From Willaertia magna (taxonomy: Eukaryota > Heterolobosea > Eutetramitea > Acrasida > Naegleriidae), in assembly GCA_902984215.1 (NCBI GenBank), contig CADWAF010004036.1, forward strand, positions 1 to 28,585: a stretch of DNA of 28,585 bases. The letters run 5' to 3'. The notes beneath the pieces were generated by a model that saw nothing but the letters and a program-made list of their open reading frames with translations, was not told the DNA's origin and searched no databases. The position numbers were made by a program, and so were the translations under genes. This document shows, piece by piece, positions 1-9,045 of the stretch (position 1 is the stretch's first letter; the number at the start of each line of letters is the position of its first letter).

Positions 1-66
1 GTTTTTTAATTATTTTAAAGTTTGTGTTTTTTAATTATTTCAAAATTACAGTAATATTGGTTGTCA

Positions 67-3000
67 CTAATTACACTCTACGTAAATAATTAATTCTATT
101 ATAGTTTCAATACTATTTTGTGGTGAATAAAAATGAATGGATTGTATATTTCTTATTCCAATAGAATTGCCCATACCCATTAAGAATTTTAAAGCAAGCA
201 CAAATTTCTTTAAATTTGTTTTCAATACATCACTTGTAAAACAAAAGTAAAATTTTGAGTTGTTTTTAAAATTATTGATATTTAAGTGAGATGTAAAATT
301 ACCATCATTATGGAATATTATAATCTTATTATCTTGTTGTTGCATAGAATCTAATGTGTTAATAACATTATTAAATGCCTCACTTCTTTCATGATCAGAT
401 GGTATTAATTCACAAATTTTATCTAGTTTGTTTTGGTCTTCGTTAATCAAATCATATAAATACAATAAAGTATTATTATTATCCATACTTATTTTAATTG
501 GGTTATTCATTTTGGATAAAAAGTATTGTTGACTTTTTAAACAATACAATCCTCTTTCTCTACATAAATATTCAAATTCAATGTCTTCTTGATATATTCT
601 GGCTGGGAAGAAAGCTCTTTTTTCACATGTTGCCCTCACATTTAATAAAAAGAAAGAACAAATAGTGTGACTTTGTATGAATGGATGATAATTTAAACTA
701 GAGTTATACCTATAGCCATCTTTTCTAATTCCAATCATTGCTATATTATGTTTTCCAGATGTAAACTCATTAATTGGGTCATTCCACACTAATGGCTCTT
801 GTTTTGACTTCTTTGTAAAGTTAGATGGATTAATATTAGTAGTATTGTTATCAACTATTGATAGAATTGGTTGTTCATCAAACACTATAGTTTCAATATG
901 TTTCATAACTTCAAACATTGAACAAGTCACTTTTTGCTTTTGATTAGTAAAATCTATCTTTTCAAAATGATGACAAGTATCATCTATCATCCAAATGAAT
1001 TCCAAACCAAAAGCAAATGCAAGTAATTGAATAGCTAACCTGGCAAATCCTATTCCATTAATACAGTCCCTTAAAGTGCAAGCATTTTGATTTCTGAACT
1101 CTATTTCCTCAATTAATTTATTTTCATTTAAATATGGGATAATATTATTAGATTGAATTTCATTTGGTAAAGACATTATTATAAAATAGTTCCCCAAAGT
1201 TTCTACATATGTATCAAATTGTTCACCATCCCTTACAACAATAACTTGGCCATAAGTCCCACTTTCCATACTATCCAAAAAGAATAATCCTCCAGCACTT
1301 CTATTATGAGAAGGCATAAATATCCAATTTTTAATATTTTTATCATCTAATTTATGCATACCATTAATTTCAGAATTATCGTTAAACTTAAAAAGGGAAA
1401 CAAAGTTGTTTGGTATTGAAAATCTTGGTTTGGAAGAAGGAAAGAAAGTTTGAAACATTGAGTATTCCACTAATTGATAAACTTTACTTTCTGACCTATT
1501 ACGCAATACTTCAGATGTCAATCCTCTATTTATATATCTATTATCCAAATAGTTCAAAGAAATGTTGGTTGGATTATTTTTGGTTGTGTTAGTTACACTT
1601 TTAATAATATTTCTACCCTTTTCAACAATCAAACTTTTACTACCACTATTACTAGAATGTATAGAATCATATAATTCTATAAGTCTTCCGTCAAACGTTA
1701 AAATTGTTTTTTCATTTACTTCTACCTTATTTCTTAGTTCATTAATTTTATGTAAATAAATATTTGAATTTAAAGAAAGAGATTCTATTAAAGAAATTTC
1801 TTTAACAAAGAAAGAATACCAATTTGTTGATGCTTTTTCTAAACTATCAAATATATCTTTTCTAGTTTTTAAAACTAATTTACCATATTTTCCAGGTGTT
1901 AATTCTTCATAAGCAGGCACTTTTTGTTTGATAATGTTTAAATGATAAGGCAATAACCATTCTAATGGTGAATACTCTTTGTCTGATATTATAATATCCT
2001 CATTGTCACATACATCATTTATTTCTTCATCTATGCCTAAGGAAAATCTATTAAATGCAATGTCACTCTTTAATCTTTCTAAAAAATGTAAAAAGCTATC
2101 TGTTTTACCAATTTGAGGTTCAGCAAATAATAATATTCTATTTCTATGAGTCTCCTTTTGACTTATATTTCCATTTGGTGCTCTACTATAATCATAACTA
2201 GGCGGTGATGGATCTTGATTTTTACGACGTCTTCCTCCAACAGCCCTCATCATTCTTCTACATGTTGTAATAATATTCCAATATTTTTGCGCTTCTAAAT
2301 TTTTTTGTTTTACAATATACTTATCTAATTTCATGTTTGTATTAATGTAAGAATCACTAACATTACTTGATTTCTTTAAATCTTTAAAAACAGAACCTGG
2401 AACTAAAGCGATTGGTTTTTCTTCATCATCTGAAATATATCTACACAATCTACCAAACTCCTGAGTAAATGAACTGTAATTTGGTAAACCATCTCCTTTA
2501 GCTCTCATATCTAGACAATTAAAACTTGATGGAAATGTATCACCTTGTCTGCCTTTTTGTACTAATAATAATATGCAAGGAAAATTATGAAGATTAATAT
2601 ATTCTAAACTTTTCTCATCTTTAGTAAGTTTAGTTGAATCTTTTAAAAACTTTTTATATGAAGTTTCACTAAGTATCTTCTCTGCCAATTTTAATCTTGT
2701 GACAACACTTAATTGATCTAAATTTAATGCTTTTTCTCCTGTATCAATTAAAATATCTGGAAGAATAAAGGAATTATTTTGTAAAGGTAAAAGTTGTGAA
2801 ATTGAGTATTTTAACATGTTATATACAGAAATAGCGTATTCTTGTGATGTAATTCTAATTATTTTCATATTTCCCTTAAGTTTACCTTCGATTTTACATG
2901 AATTTAATAAATTTTCAACCACTAATTTGGTATAACTATTGTTTTCATTTGAACTTATTTTGTTTATTGCCTCATTAAATAAATTTATTACCAATGTCTC

Positions 3001-6000
3001 TTTTTCTTTTAATAATTTTGTTACTTCTTCTGATTTAGTTTTAATAAATTTAATTAACTGTTCCTTTTTTTCTTTCTTACTACTTGTTTCTTTCTCTTCT
3101 GATGGATCTATGTAATCTTTATCATCCTCCTTTTCCTCGCTTTTATTTGATAATTGATTTAATTTTGAAGCAAATTGTGATTTTTGTTGACCTTTAGTAT
3201 TGGTTATTATAAAATTAAATAAATAAATAACTTTAGAAAGCGTAATTTGTGGTAATAAAAATTTTGAAATCTGTTTTATATTATCAATTTCTATAAATTT
3301 TGTATAAAATTCATTTACTTTTATATCTCCTTTCAAGTATAAATAAAACAATAACCAAAAATGATAATCCATAGCTAATAAAAGAGGTCTCAATATCATA
3401 GATACCTTATTAACTTTTCCTAAAAGTTGTTCAAAAGGTTTATCTGATTTGATTAAAGAATTATCAGTAGTAATTGTATTCACATAATCTTGTTTACTAA
3501 AATATTTTTTTCTATTTGGTTTTTCTTCATCTTTTTTCAATTCAGTATTCTTTTGCACAGTATTCCAACTAATTACATTTAATTCTTCATATAAAGTTGC
3601 TCTTCTAAAATTCCAATCATCTATTTTATAAATTTTATTTTCTGTATCATTTTCTTTTTTAAAGAAAATTTCCCAGCGCACTGAATCATATAATTCTACT
3701 AGTGTATTTTCTTTTAAATTATCTAACGCTTTCTTTAAAAAGAATTGACTAGTAGATTTCTTAATTTTTGAGTTATCTCTTTTTTCAATTTTATATTTCA
3801 CATAAATACTAGGATCTGATACTTTTTTAATTATATCCCCCTTTTCCCTCAAAATTAATTCACCAACCTCGAACCCCTTATCAAGTAATTCTTTTATGTA
3901 TCCTAACTCTTCTACAGTTTGTAAATAATTATTTTTATCTTTTTCTGTTATAAAATATATTTCATTATTTTCAATATTTGAATTCACGATATCACTTTGT
4001 TTAATTAAGTAACCAATTGGTTTTCTTTTAAAGTTGGTATTATGGACTGTAATGATAGTATCTTTTGAAATAGTAATTTCATTATTAGAACTATCTTCCA
4101 AACATCTTAAGTCATTCTTTACAATATATCTTTCAGGTATATTAGAGTCAATTGAAAGAACATTATAAGGAGTTGCACTAACCAATAAAACAAATAAATT
4201 ATCAGCTTCTTTCAAAATAGACCCATTATTTTCACTATCATTAACTATTTTATCATGTGCCTTTTCTTTTGTTATTGCATAATGACATTCATCAGCGACC
4301 ACAACAAACAATGTGGAACTTTCTTTTTTAACTCTTTCCCTAAACTTTTGATAGTGTGGAATATGTTTATCGAAATACTTAATAGCAATTTTTTTAATAT
4401 CCTTTTTTTCCGTTATAAAAGGTAATAATTCTGTTTGCTTTAATCTTTTGACATTTTGATCCCATAAAGTGTTTTGGTTGGGACTGCAAATTAAAAAACT
4501 TAATTCTGTAAATTGTTTACATCTTTCTTCTCCAATAATCTCCCTTAATCTCTTAAAAAGTTCAAATGAAATAACTCTTTGTTCAAAATGAACGTGACGT
4601 GATGCCAATTTAATTTCAATCTTTCCTTTAAGTTTCTCCAAAGAAATAACAGATAGCGGTATAGATATATTGCATTCAATCTTTTTACGTGTTAAATCCT
4701 TATTTAATAAAACAAAAGATTGTATATCTAATAATTTAATGTATAATTGTGAAACGATTACTGATTTGCAAAAGTTATCATCAATGACATTCTCATATTC
4801 TTTACTTATTGAAATATCCAAATTGGCCAAAAATTGTTGACTTATCTTATTTCCTTCAAGTGCACTTATATTTAAAATAATTTCATACGGCACTTGCGCT
4901 TCGTTCTCTTTACTTCTACTTGTAGATTCTTCTTCTTCTTTAATTTCCTCTTCTTCAACTTCTGATTGTTGATTTAGAAGAAAATATAAATACTTAGCAA
5001 TTTCCACATGCACTTCTTTTTCTTGAAATCGAACATTTATCTCAGACTCATTAAATTCAAAATCTAATCCACACTTATTAGATATATTTAATTGAAAAGA
5101 TAAATTAAGTGGAATTTGATTCTTTGGATCTAAGCTTTGGGAAATAGCACCATCTATAATACTAATAAAATCTTGAAATGAAATCATTTCTTTTTGACTT
5201 CCTATATAAATGTACAATTGAAAAGCGAATTGATAAAACCTATCTTCTGATGAAATCACATTATTAATATTATTTCCATTATTATTTCCAGTCAAGTAGT
5301 GAAATAATTTATTACCATTTAAAAGTATTGTTTGATCGTCACCCTCTGAAGACTGAATTAATTCTTCATCAACAGTAATATTGTTATTATTTAAAGAATT
5401 ATTACATTTAAATTTTAAATAAATAGATGAATCTTTAGAATAAGTTTGATCAAAAACCCTTGTAAGTAGTTCATCATTTGATAAAGAAATATTATTGTTC
5501 ATTATATTATTTATAAAAGGAGAAGAAGATAGTTCACCACTCAATGAAAATGAATCTGAAGGTGTTAATAATCCATCATTACTTCTTTCCGAAATAAAAG
5601 AAGTTGCTACACTTGAAGGAGTACTGGTATTGCTATTAGTATTATGAATTGCATTATTAATTAATAAAGAACTAGTAGCAATATTACTGGTATCTACTTT
5701 AATATTACCTAACTTTTGTTTTTTTTCTTCCTTTTCCGTTGTTTTGTCCTTCTTCTTTTTTCTCTTTTTTTCGGGAGAAGATGATGTTAATACTGAACTA
5801 TTGCTAGCGGTGGTAGATGTAATTGAAGATGATTGATTACGAGGATTGATACCTAAAGCATTAGCACATTCTTTACACTTACAAACACTAGAACAACCTT
5901 TTCCACTAGAGACGCAAGGACATTTTCTAGTCTTACAACCAGATTTACATTTACATGAGGTTTCGGAACTACTTTTTGTACCAGTAGAAGAAGTGGTATT

Positions 6001-6141
6001 ACTAGGTTGAGAAAGGGTTATTGGATTGGTATTATTCTTTGATTTATTTTCACCATTGTTTTTGTTATTATTAACAACAGAAGGTGACAAAGAAATATTA
6101 TTATTGCTAACTCCTTTCGATATCTCTTTATTAGCTGACAT
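67..6141 (-). CDS. CXC domain + circularly permuted SF2 helicase + TAGT/GREB1-like glycosyltransferase (2,024 aa)
   Basis: Single-exon gene. Residues 63-92 hold a CXC (tesmin-like) zinc domain with nine Cys followed by Asn94, then a basic nuclear signal at about 124-143. A motif Ia-like segment lies near 551-562, motif II DECH at 617-620 and motif III SATP at 655-658. Motif V KGRQGDTFP starts at 1196 and motif VI QEFGRLCR spans 1227-1234. Walker A AEPQIGKT comes last, at 1340-1347. Motif I after motif VI is a circular permutation, the arrangement described for vertebrate GREB1. The region at about 1600-1870 looks like a GT-A glycosyltransferase: FMPSHNR at 1608, a conserved-looking GIGFARLAIQ helix, FIWMIDD with Asp1720-Asp1721 as a probable metal-binding DxD-like motif, and QED with Asp1853. 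From family knowledge this matches TAGT, the TET-associated glycosyltransferase related to base J glucosyltransferase. Inference: a nuclear enzyme acting on modified DNA bases or chromatin proteins. The start follows an A-rich leader. Low-complexity Asn/Ser linkers and a charged segment (about 1010-1070) separate domains. Confidence 0.8.
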   Translation of the reverse strand: MSANKEISKGVSNNNISLSPSVVNNNKNNGENKSKNNTNPITLSQPSNTTSSTGTKSSSETSCKCKSGCKTRKCPCVSSGKGCSSVCKCKECANALGINPRNQSSSITSTTASNSSVLTSSSPEKKRKKKKDKTTEKEEKKQKLGNIKVDTSNIATSSLLINNAIHNTNSNTSTPSSVATSFISERSNDGLLTPSDSFSLSGELSSSPFINNIMNNNISLSNDELLTRVFDQTYSKDSSIYLKFKCNNSLNNNNITVDEELIQSSEGDDQTILLNGNKLFHYLTGNNNGNNINNVISSEDRFYQFAFQLYIYIGSQKEMISFQDFISIIDGAISQSLDPKNQIPLNLSFQLNISNKCGLDFEFNESEINVRFQEKEVHVEIAKYLYFLLNQQSEVEEEEIKEEEESTSRSKENEAQVPYEIILNISALEGNKISQQFLANLDISISKEYENVIDDNFCKSVIVSQLYIKLLDIQSFVLLNKDLTRKKIECNISIPLSVISLEKLKGKIEIKLASRHVHFEQRVISFELFKRLREIIGEERCKQFTELSFLICSPNQNTLWDQNVKRLKQTELLPFITEKKDIKKIAIKYFDKHIPHYQKFRERVKKESSTLFVVVADECHYAITKEKAHDKIVNDSENNGSILKEADNLFVLLVSATPYNVLSIDSNIPERYIVKNDLRCLEDSSNNEITISKDTIITVHNTNFKRKPIGYLIKQSDIVNSNIENNEIYFITEKDKNNYLQTVEELGYIKELLDKGFEVGELILREKGDIIKKVSDPSIYVKYKIEKRDNSKIKKSTSQFFLKKALDNLKENTLVELYDSVRWEIFFKKENDTENKIYKIDDWNFRRATLYEELNVISWNTVQKNTELKKDEEKPNRKKYFSKQDYVNTITTDNSLIKSDKPFEQLLGKVNKVSMILRPLLLAMDYHFWLLFYLYLKGDIKVNEFYTKFIEIDNIKQISKFLLPQITLSKVIYLFNFIITNTKGQQKSQFASKLNQLSNKSEEKEDDKDYIDPSEEKETSSKKEKKEQLIKFIKTKSEEVTKLLKEKETLVINLFNEAINKISSNENNSYTKLVVENLLNSCKIEGKLKGNMKIIRITSQEYAISVYNMLKYSISQLLPLQNNSFILPDILIDTGEKALNLDQLSVVTRLKLAEKILSETSYKKFLKDSTKLTKDEKSLEYINLHNFPCILLLVQKGRQGDTFPSSFNCLDMRAKGDGLPNYSSFTQEFGRLCRYISDDEEKPIALVPGSVFKDLKKSSNVSDSYINTNMKLDKYIVKQKNLEAQKYWNIITTCRRMMRAVGGRRRKNQDPSPPSYDYSRAPNGNISQKETHRNRILLFAEPQIGKTDSFLHFLERLKSDIAFNRFSLGIDEEINDVCDNEDIIISDKEYSPLEWLLPYHLNIIKQKVPAYEELTPGKYGKLVLKTRKDIFDSLEKASTNWYSFFVKEISLIESLSLNSNIYLHKINELRNKVEVNEKTILTFDGRLIELYDSIHSSNSGSKSLIVEKGRNIIKSVTNTTKNNPTNISLNYLDNRYINRGLTSEVLRNRSESKVYQLVEYSMFQTFFPSSKPRFSIPNNFVSLFKFNDNSEINGMHKLDDKNIKNWIFMPSHNRSAGGLFFLDSMESGTYGQVIVVRDGEQFDTYVETLGNYFIIMSLPNEIQSNNIIPYLNENKLIEEIEFRNQNACTLRDCINGIGFARLAIQLLAFAFGLEFIWMIDDTCHHFEKIDFTNQKQKVTCSMFEVMKHIETIVFDEQPILSIVDNNTTNINPSNFTKKSKQEPLVWNDPINEFTSGKHNIAMIGIRKDGYRYNSSLNYHPFIQSHTICSFFLLNVRATCEKRAFFPARIYQEDIEFEYLCRERGLYCLKSQQYFLSKMNNPIKISMDNNNTLLYLYDLINEDQNKLDKICELIPSDHERSEAFNNVINTLDSMQQQDNKIIIFHNDGNFTSHLNINNFKNNSKFYFCFTSDVLKTNLKKFVLALKFLMGMGNSIGIRNIQSIHFYSPQNSIETIIELIIYVECN

Positions 6142-6190
6142 TATTTTTTGTTAAAGTGAAATGCTTTTCTGTCAACATCCCAACAAAATA

Positions 6191-6242
6191 CCTTAAAAAT
6201 TTTGTAATTTGAGACAAAGCATAGCAAGGCTTTGGTTTAAGG
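6191..6242. repeat. Nested inverted repeats in the intergenic spacer
   Basis: CCTTAAA (6191-6197) pairs with TTTAAGG (6236-6242). Inside it CAAAGC (6215-6220) pairs with GCTTTG (6229-6234) around an 8-base loop. The element lies between the stop of the sphingomyelin-synthase-like gene and the start of the upstream helicase/glycosyltransferase gene. It could be a 3'-end hairpin or a regulatory palindrome. Chance is possible in AT-rich DNA. Confidence 0.35.
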
Positions 6243-6311
6243 CATTTTTTCCCGGTTTTTTTTTACTGTTTTTATTTCTAAAATAAAAGTTTAAAAAAAT
6301 TAATTCTGTGT

Positions 6312-7196
6312 TTAAACTTGTTCTTGCTTTTCTTCTTCTTTTTGTTGAATTATTAAATGGTTATTATTATCAATTTCTTTAAAGAAGGGAATTAAAAGAA
6401 ATTCATTAAGGGGATGATGTTTCTTAAATAAATTCTTTGATTTGTCAGTGGATTTTAAATTATGAAAAGTAAAAACTAGAGAATGATAATATTGACAAAC
6501 AATTAAACTTAAATAAAATCCTAAAACAACATCTACAGTATAATGTTCTCTAGAAATAATTATACAAATCATTCCAATAATATTTAACAAATAAGTCAAC
6601 ATTTTAATGAATAGAGATTGTAAAGGATATGATGTTTTATAAAGAGAAGAAAGATATCTTCTAACGAAAAAGGAAAAAACTGTCAACGTTAAAGTGTGAC
6701 CACTAAAAACATAATCCCCACAAGTAGCAATTTGTTCATTCATCCCTGAGGTTCCGGCCCCCAATAGTAATGAAAGAAATAAATCATACTTGTTTTGTTT
6801 CACCTTGTCAATAAAAGAGCTGCACTTGGCATGTAAACTAGATGAAGGAACTGGAAAAACAGTTATGGCTATACACATGGCTCTTAAATACAACATAAAT
6901 CCTTCCAATAAGAAAAATCTAAACAGAATGTTCATCTTCTCGTTAAACTTATTAAGAAGAACAGTTAGAATTAATAACACTACTAAGCTAATAGTACATA
7001 TCTCTGCTATTGCGAAGGCTTTTGGATTTTCTGGTAAGATTTCAAAGAGAACATCTTTGGAAGGTTCTGTTTTTAAATTAATTCTGTCCCCAATTACAAA
7101 AACTGTTACAACAACGTTAGTGCATGTTGCTGAAAAGAAGAATAGTACAGCAACTAATATTTTAAGAGCCTGTATTAAAAGAAGGGACTTTAGCAT
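6312..7196 (-). CDS. Sphingomyelin synthase family protein (ceramide phosphotransferase, 294 aa)
   Basis: A polytopic membrane protein with about six hydrophobic segments. It carries the signature motifs of the sphingomyelin synthase/inositol phosphorylceramide synthase branch of the PAP2 superfamily. A D2-like motif starts at Arg105 (RAMCIAITVFPVP). D3 is CGDYVFSGHT at 159-168, and D4 is REHYTVDV at 216-223. The expected catalytic triad is His167, His218 and Asp222. Such enzymes move a phospho-headgroup from a glycerophospholipid to ceramide in Golgi or plasma membrane. Which headgroup (choline, ethanolamine, inositol) cannot be read from the sequence. The tail is cytosolic, Glu/Gln/Lys-rich and has no membrane segment. 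No intron is evident. The ATG lacks the A-run usual here, but the first hydrophobic segment begins directly after it. Confidence 0.85.
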   Translation of the reverse strand: MLKSLLLIQALKILVAVLFFFSATCTNVVVTVFVIGDRINLKTEPSKDVLFEILPENPKAFAIAEICTISLVVLLILTVLLNKFNEKMNILFRFFLLEGFMLYLRAMCIAITVFPVPSSSLHAKCSSFIDKVKQNKYDLFLSLLLGAGTSGMNEQIATCGDYVFSGHTLTLTVFSFFVRRYLSSLYKTSYPLQSLFIKMLTYLLNIIGMICIIISREHYTVDVVLGFYLSLIVCQYYHSLVFTFHNLKSTDKSKNLFKKHHPLNEFLLIPFFKEIDNNNHLIIQQKEEEKQEQV

Positions 7197-7683
7197 TAGA
7201 GTTAAAATTAATAATTTTTTTCTAACGTGCGTGTTAAAATTATTGTCATCTTGTTGACCAGTGATTGATATTTGTCGTATAAGTCTTTGTAAGATATTTT
7301 GATTTTTAAGGTGGTAAGTAATGCAAGAATATATTTATAAACTTGTTATTAATAGAAATGTTCTAATTATTGTAAAGTATTTCTAATGTTGTAAGTTTTT
7401 TTTGGTCAACCCAAAATAAAGTTCGACAAAGTTCTCAAACTGAATTTATGTTTTCAATACCATATTGAATGGATTACTTGGAATTGGTCTAATTTTATTT
7501 TTGTAAAATAATAATTTATTTTTTAATGGTTTTTTTGATTATGTGTAAGAGGCAATGACGTCTTTACAAAATTAAGAACGACCAATTTTTTTTCCAAAAA
7601 AGAATTGCATAATATCCCACTTAGAACTTGGAAAAAGGAACTAGTTGAAACATAATCACAACAAAAAAAGTTTACTTTAAAAA
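7197..7683. other. Divergent intergenic region, 487 bp
   Basis: The spacer lies between two outward-facing genes and should contain both promoters. It is AT-rich with T- and A-runs, for example around 7585-7602. I see no ORF with domain support, no tRNA and no clear repeat. The last bases form the A-rich leader of the F-box/Rho gene. Confidence 0.6.
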
Positions 7684-9025
7684 ATGTTTAAACGTGAAGG
7701 AAAGGATAATTCAAACAACAATAATAAAACGGAAAATAGCTTGGCATTAGTAGCCAGTTTTGAATTTAATTATTTCAACATTCGTCATTTTGAAACAACA
7801 TTGGGTGATGACGAAAAGAAAGTAATTTTAAGTTTTTTAGATCGTTTTTCTCTTTGTAAAGTGAATTGTGTTTCAAAACAGTTTAGTTTATCTCTTTTAA
7901 GTAATGACGATTTATTTTGGAAAGATTATTTTATAAAATTTATTAATCGATTTTTTAAAACAAATTATATTTCACAATTTTACAATGGGATGAGCGAAGA
8001 GGAAATAAAAATGGAAAAGAATAAAGTTATTGAGCTTACAAAATGTAATTATAAAATGGAATTAATTAAACAAATTAAAAAATTATTTAAAAAAGCTGAA
8101 AATATTCCAAAAGAAAGATTATCAAAAATTTTTTACGAACCAAATACCTTTTTAGTTAAAAAAGAAATGACACTTGAAAATCAATCAAATATTTTACAAA
8201 AATCAAAAGAACTAGCAGAAAGTATTAAAACAGTAATTATTGGAAATGAAAGTGTTGGAAAGGTAAGTATTATTTAACATTTTTCCATGAAATGAAATAT
8301 TACTGTTTTATTTGTGTTAATAAAAAAAGAACTGTTTAATGTTTGTTTTAAGTGGACAAAGCGACAGTATCAAACATGAAAGTTACATTTCAACAGTAGA
8401 TAATATTGGAAAGTCAGTTGAGATTGGCAATAAAAGTTATTCTTTGCATTTATGGGGAATGTAAGTAGTTTTGAATAGTTAATTATGATAACTTTTTTTT
8501 AAAGAAAAGGACAAGAAGTAAGTATTTATTGGAAGAAATTATATTTTCTAACTATAATTTAGCAATATGAAAGATTAAGACCCTTATCTTATCCTGGCAC
8601 TGACATCTTTATATTGTGTTTCTCAATAGTTGATTTAGATTCTTTTGATCAAGTAAGGTAAGTTATTATCACAATAATTAATTATAAATTAATTAAATGT
8701 TAGTAACTGGGCCAGAGAATTAAATTTTTATTGCCCAGATACACCAATAGTGTTATGTGGAACTAAGGTTGATTTAAGGGATAATAATTTTCAATTGTTA
8801 TTAAAAAGTGGAATAGTACCTGTCAGTAAAGAGGAAGGAGTGGCAAAAGCAAAAGAGATTGAGGCAATAGCTTACGTTGAAGTATCTGCAATGAATGGAG
8901 GTGGAGAATTTAAGGATTTGGATAAATTTATTCTTTTATTGTCTTACTTGACAAAATCTTACTCACAAAAAGAAATTCAAGAATTATGTGAAAAATTTGG
9001 AAAAGCAAAATGTTTAATTCAATAA
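7684..9025 (+). CDS. F-box/Rho-family GTPase fusion, 5 exons (379 aa)
   Basis: Exons reconstructed from GT-AG sites and Rho homology are 7684-8262, 8330-8460, 8505-8517, 8563-8657 and 8704-9025. Introns are 67, 44, 45 and 46 bases, and all donors are GTAAGT. Residues about 40-85 resemble an F-box ([21 protein letters not shown]). The Rho domain runs from about 181 to 379. The P-loop is GNESVGKN at 187-194, the switch I Thr is 215, WGIKGQE is at 235-241 with Gln240 in place of Ras Gln61, and [13 protein letters not shown] follows, a Rho hallmark. TKVD is at 293-296, and CLIQ at 376-379 is a CaaX prenylation box. The residue after the P-loop Lys, normally Thr or Ser, is Asn. Inference: a membrane-anchored Rho-like switch that recruits SCF-type ubiquitin ligase machinery. 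The F-box call is weaker than the Rho call. Confidence 0.85.
8505..8517 (+). other. 13-base microexon of the F-box/Rho gene
   Basis: This exon completes a split Ile codon and encodes Lys-Gly-Gln-Glu, the G3 loop with the catalytic Gln. It is bounded by an AAAG acceptor and a GTAAGT donor. Both splices restore an exact Rho alignment: tryptophan, GQE, then [10 protein letters not shown]. Confidence 0.8.
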
Positions 9026-9045
9026 ATACTAAAAATTAGGAAAAA

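Noticed and set aside
67..6141. Transposon or viral origin for the CXC/helicase protein
   Set aside because: CXC domains and helicases occur in mobile elements, but no transposase, terminal repeats or target duplication are seen.
6246..6256. TTTTTCCCGG upstream of the helicase/glycosyltransferase as an E2F site
   Set aside because: The last base departs from the consensus TTTCCCGC, and T-runs make a near match likely by chance.
6790..7257. Plus-strand open frame opposite the sphingomyelin-synthase-like gene
   Set aside because: The minus-strand frame has complete catalytic motifs and membrane segments; this one has none.
8505..8512. Alternative acceptor at 8509 for the F-box/Rho gene
   Set aside because: It destroys the GQE motif and frame, whereas 8504 gives an exact Rho alignment.
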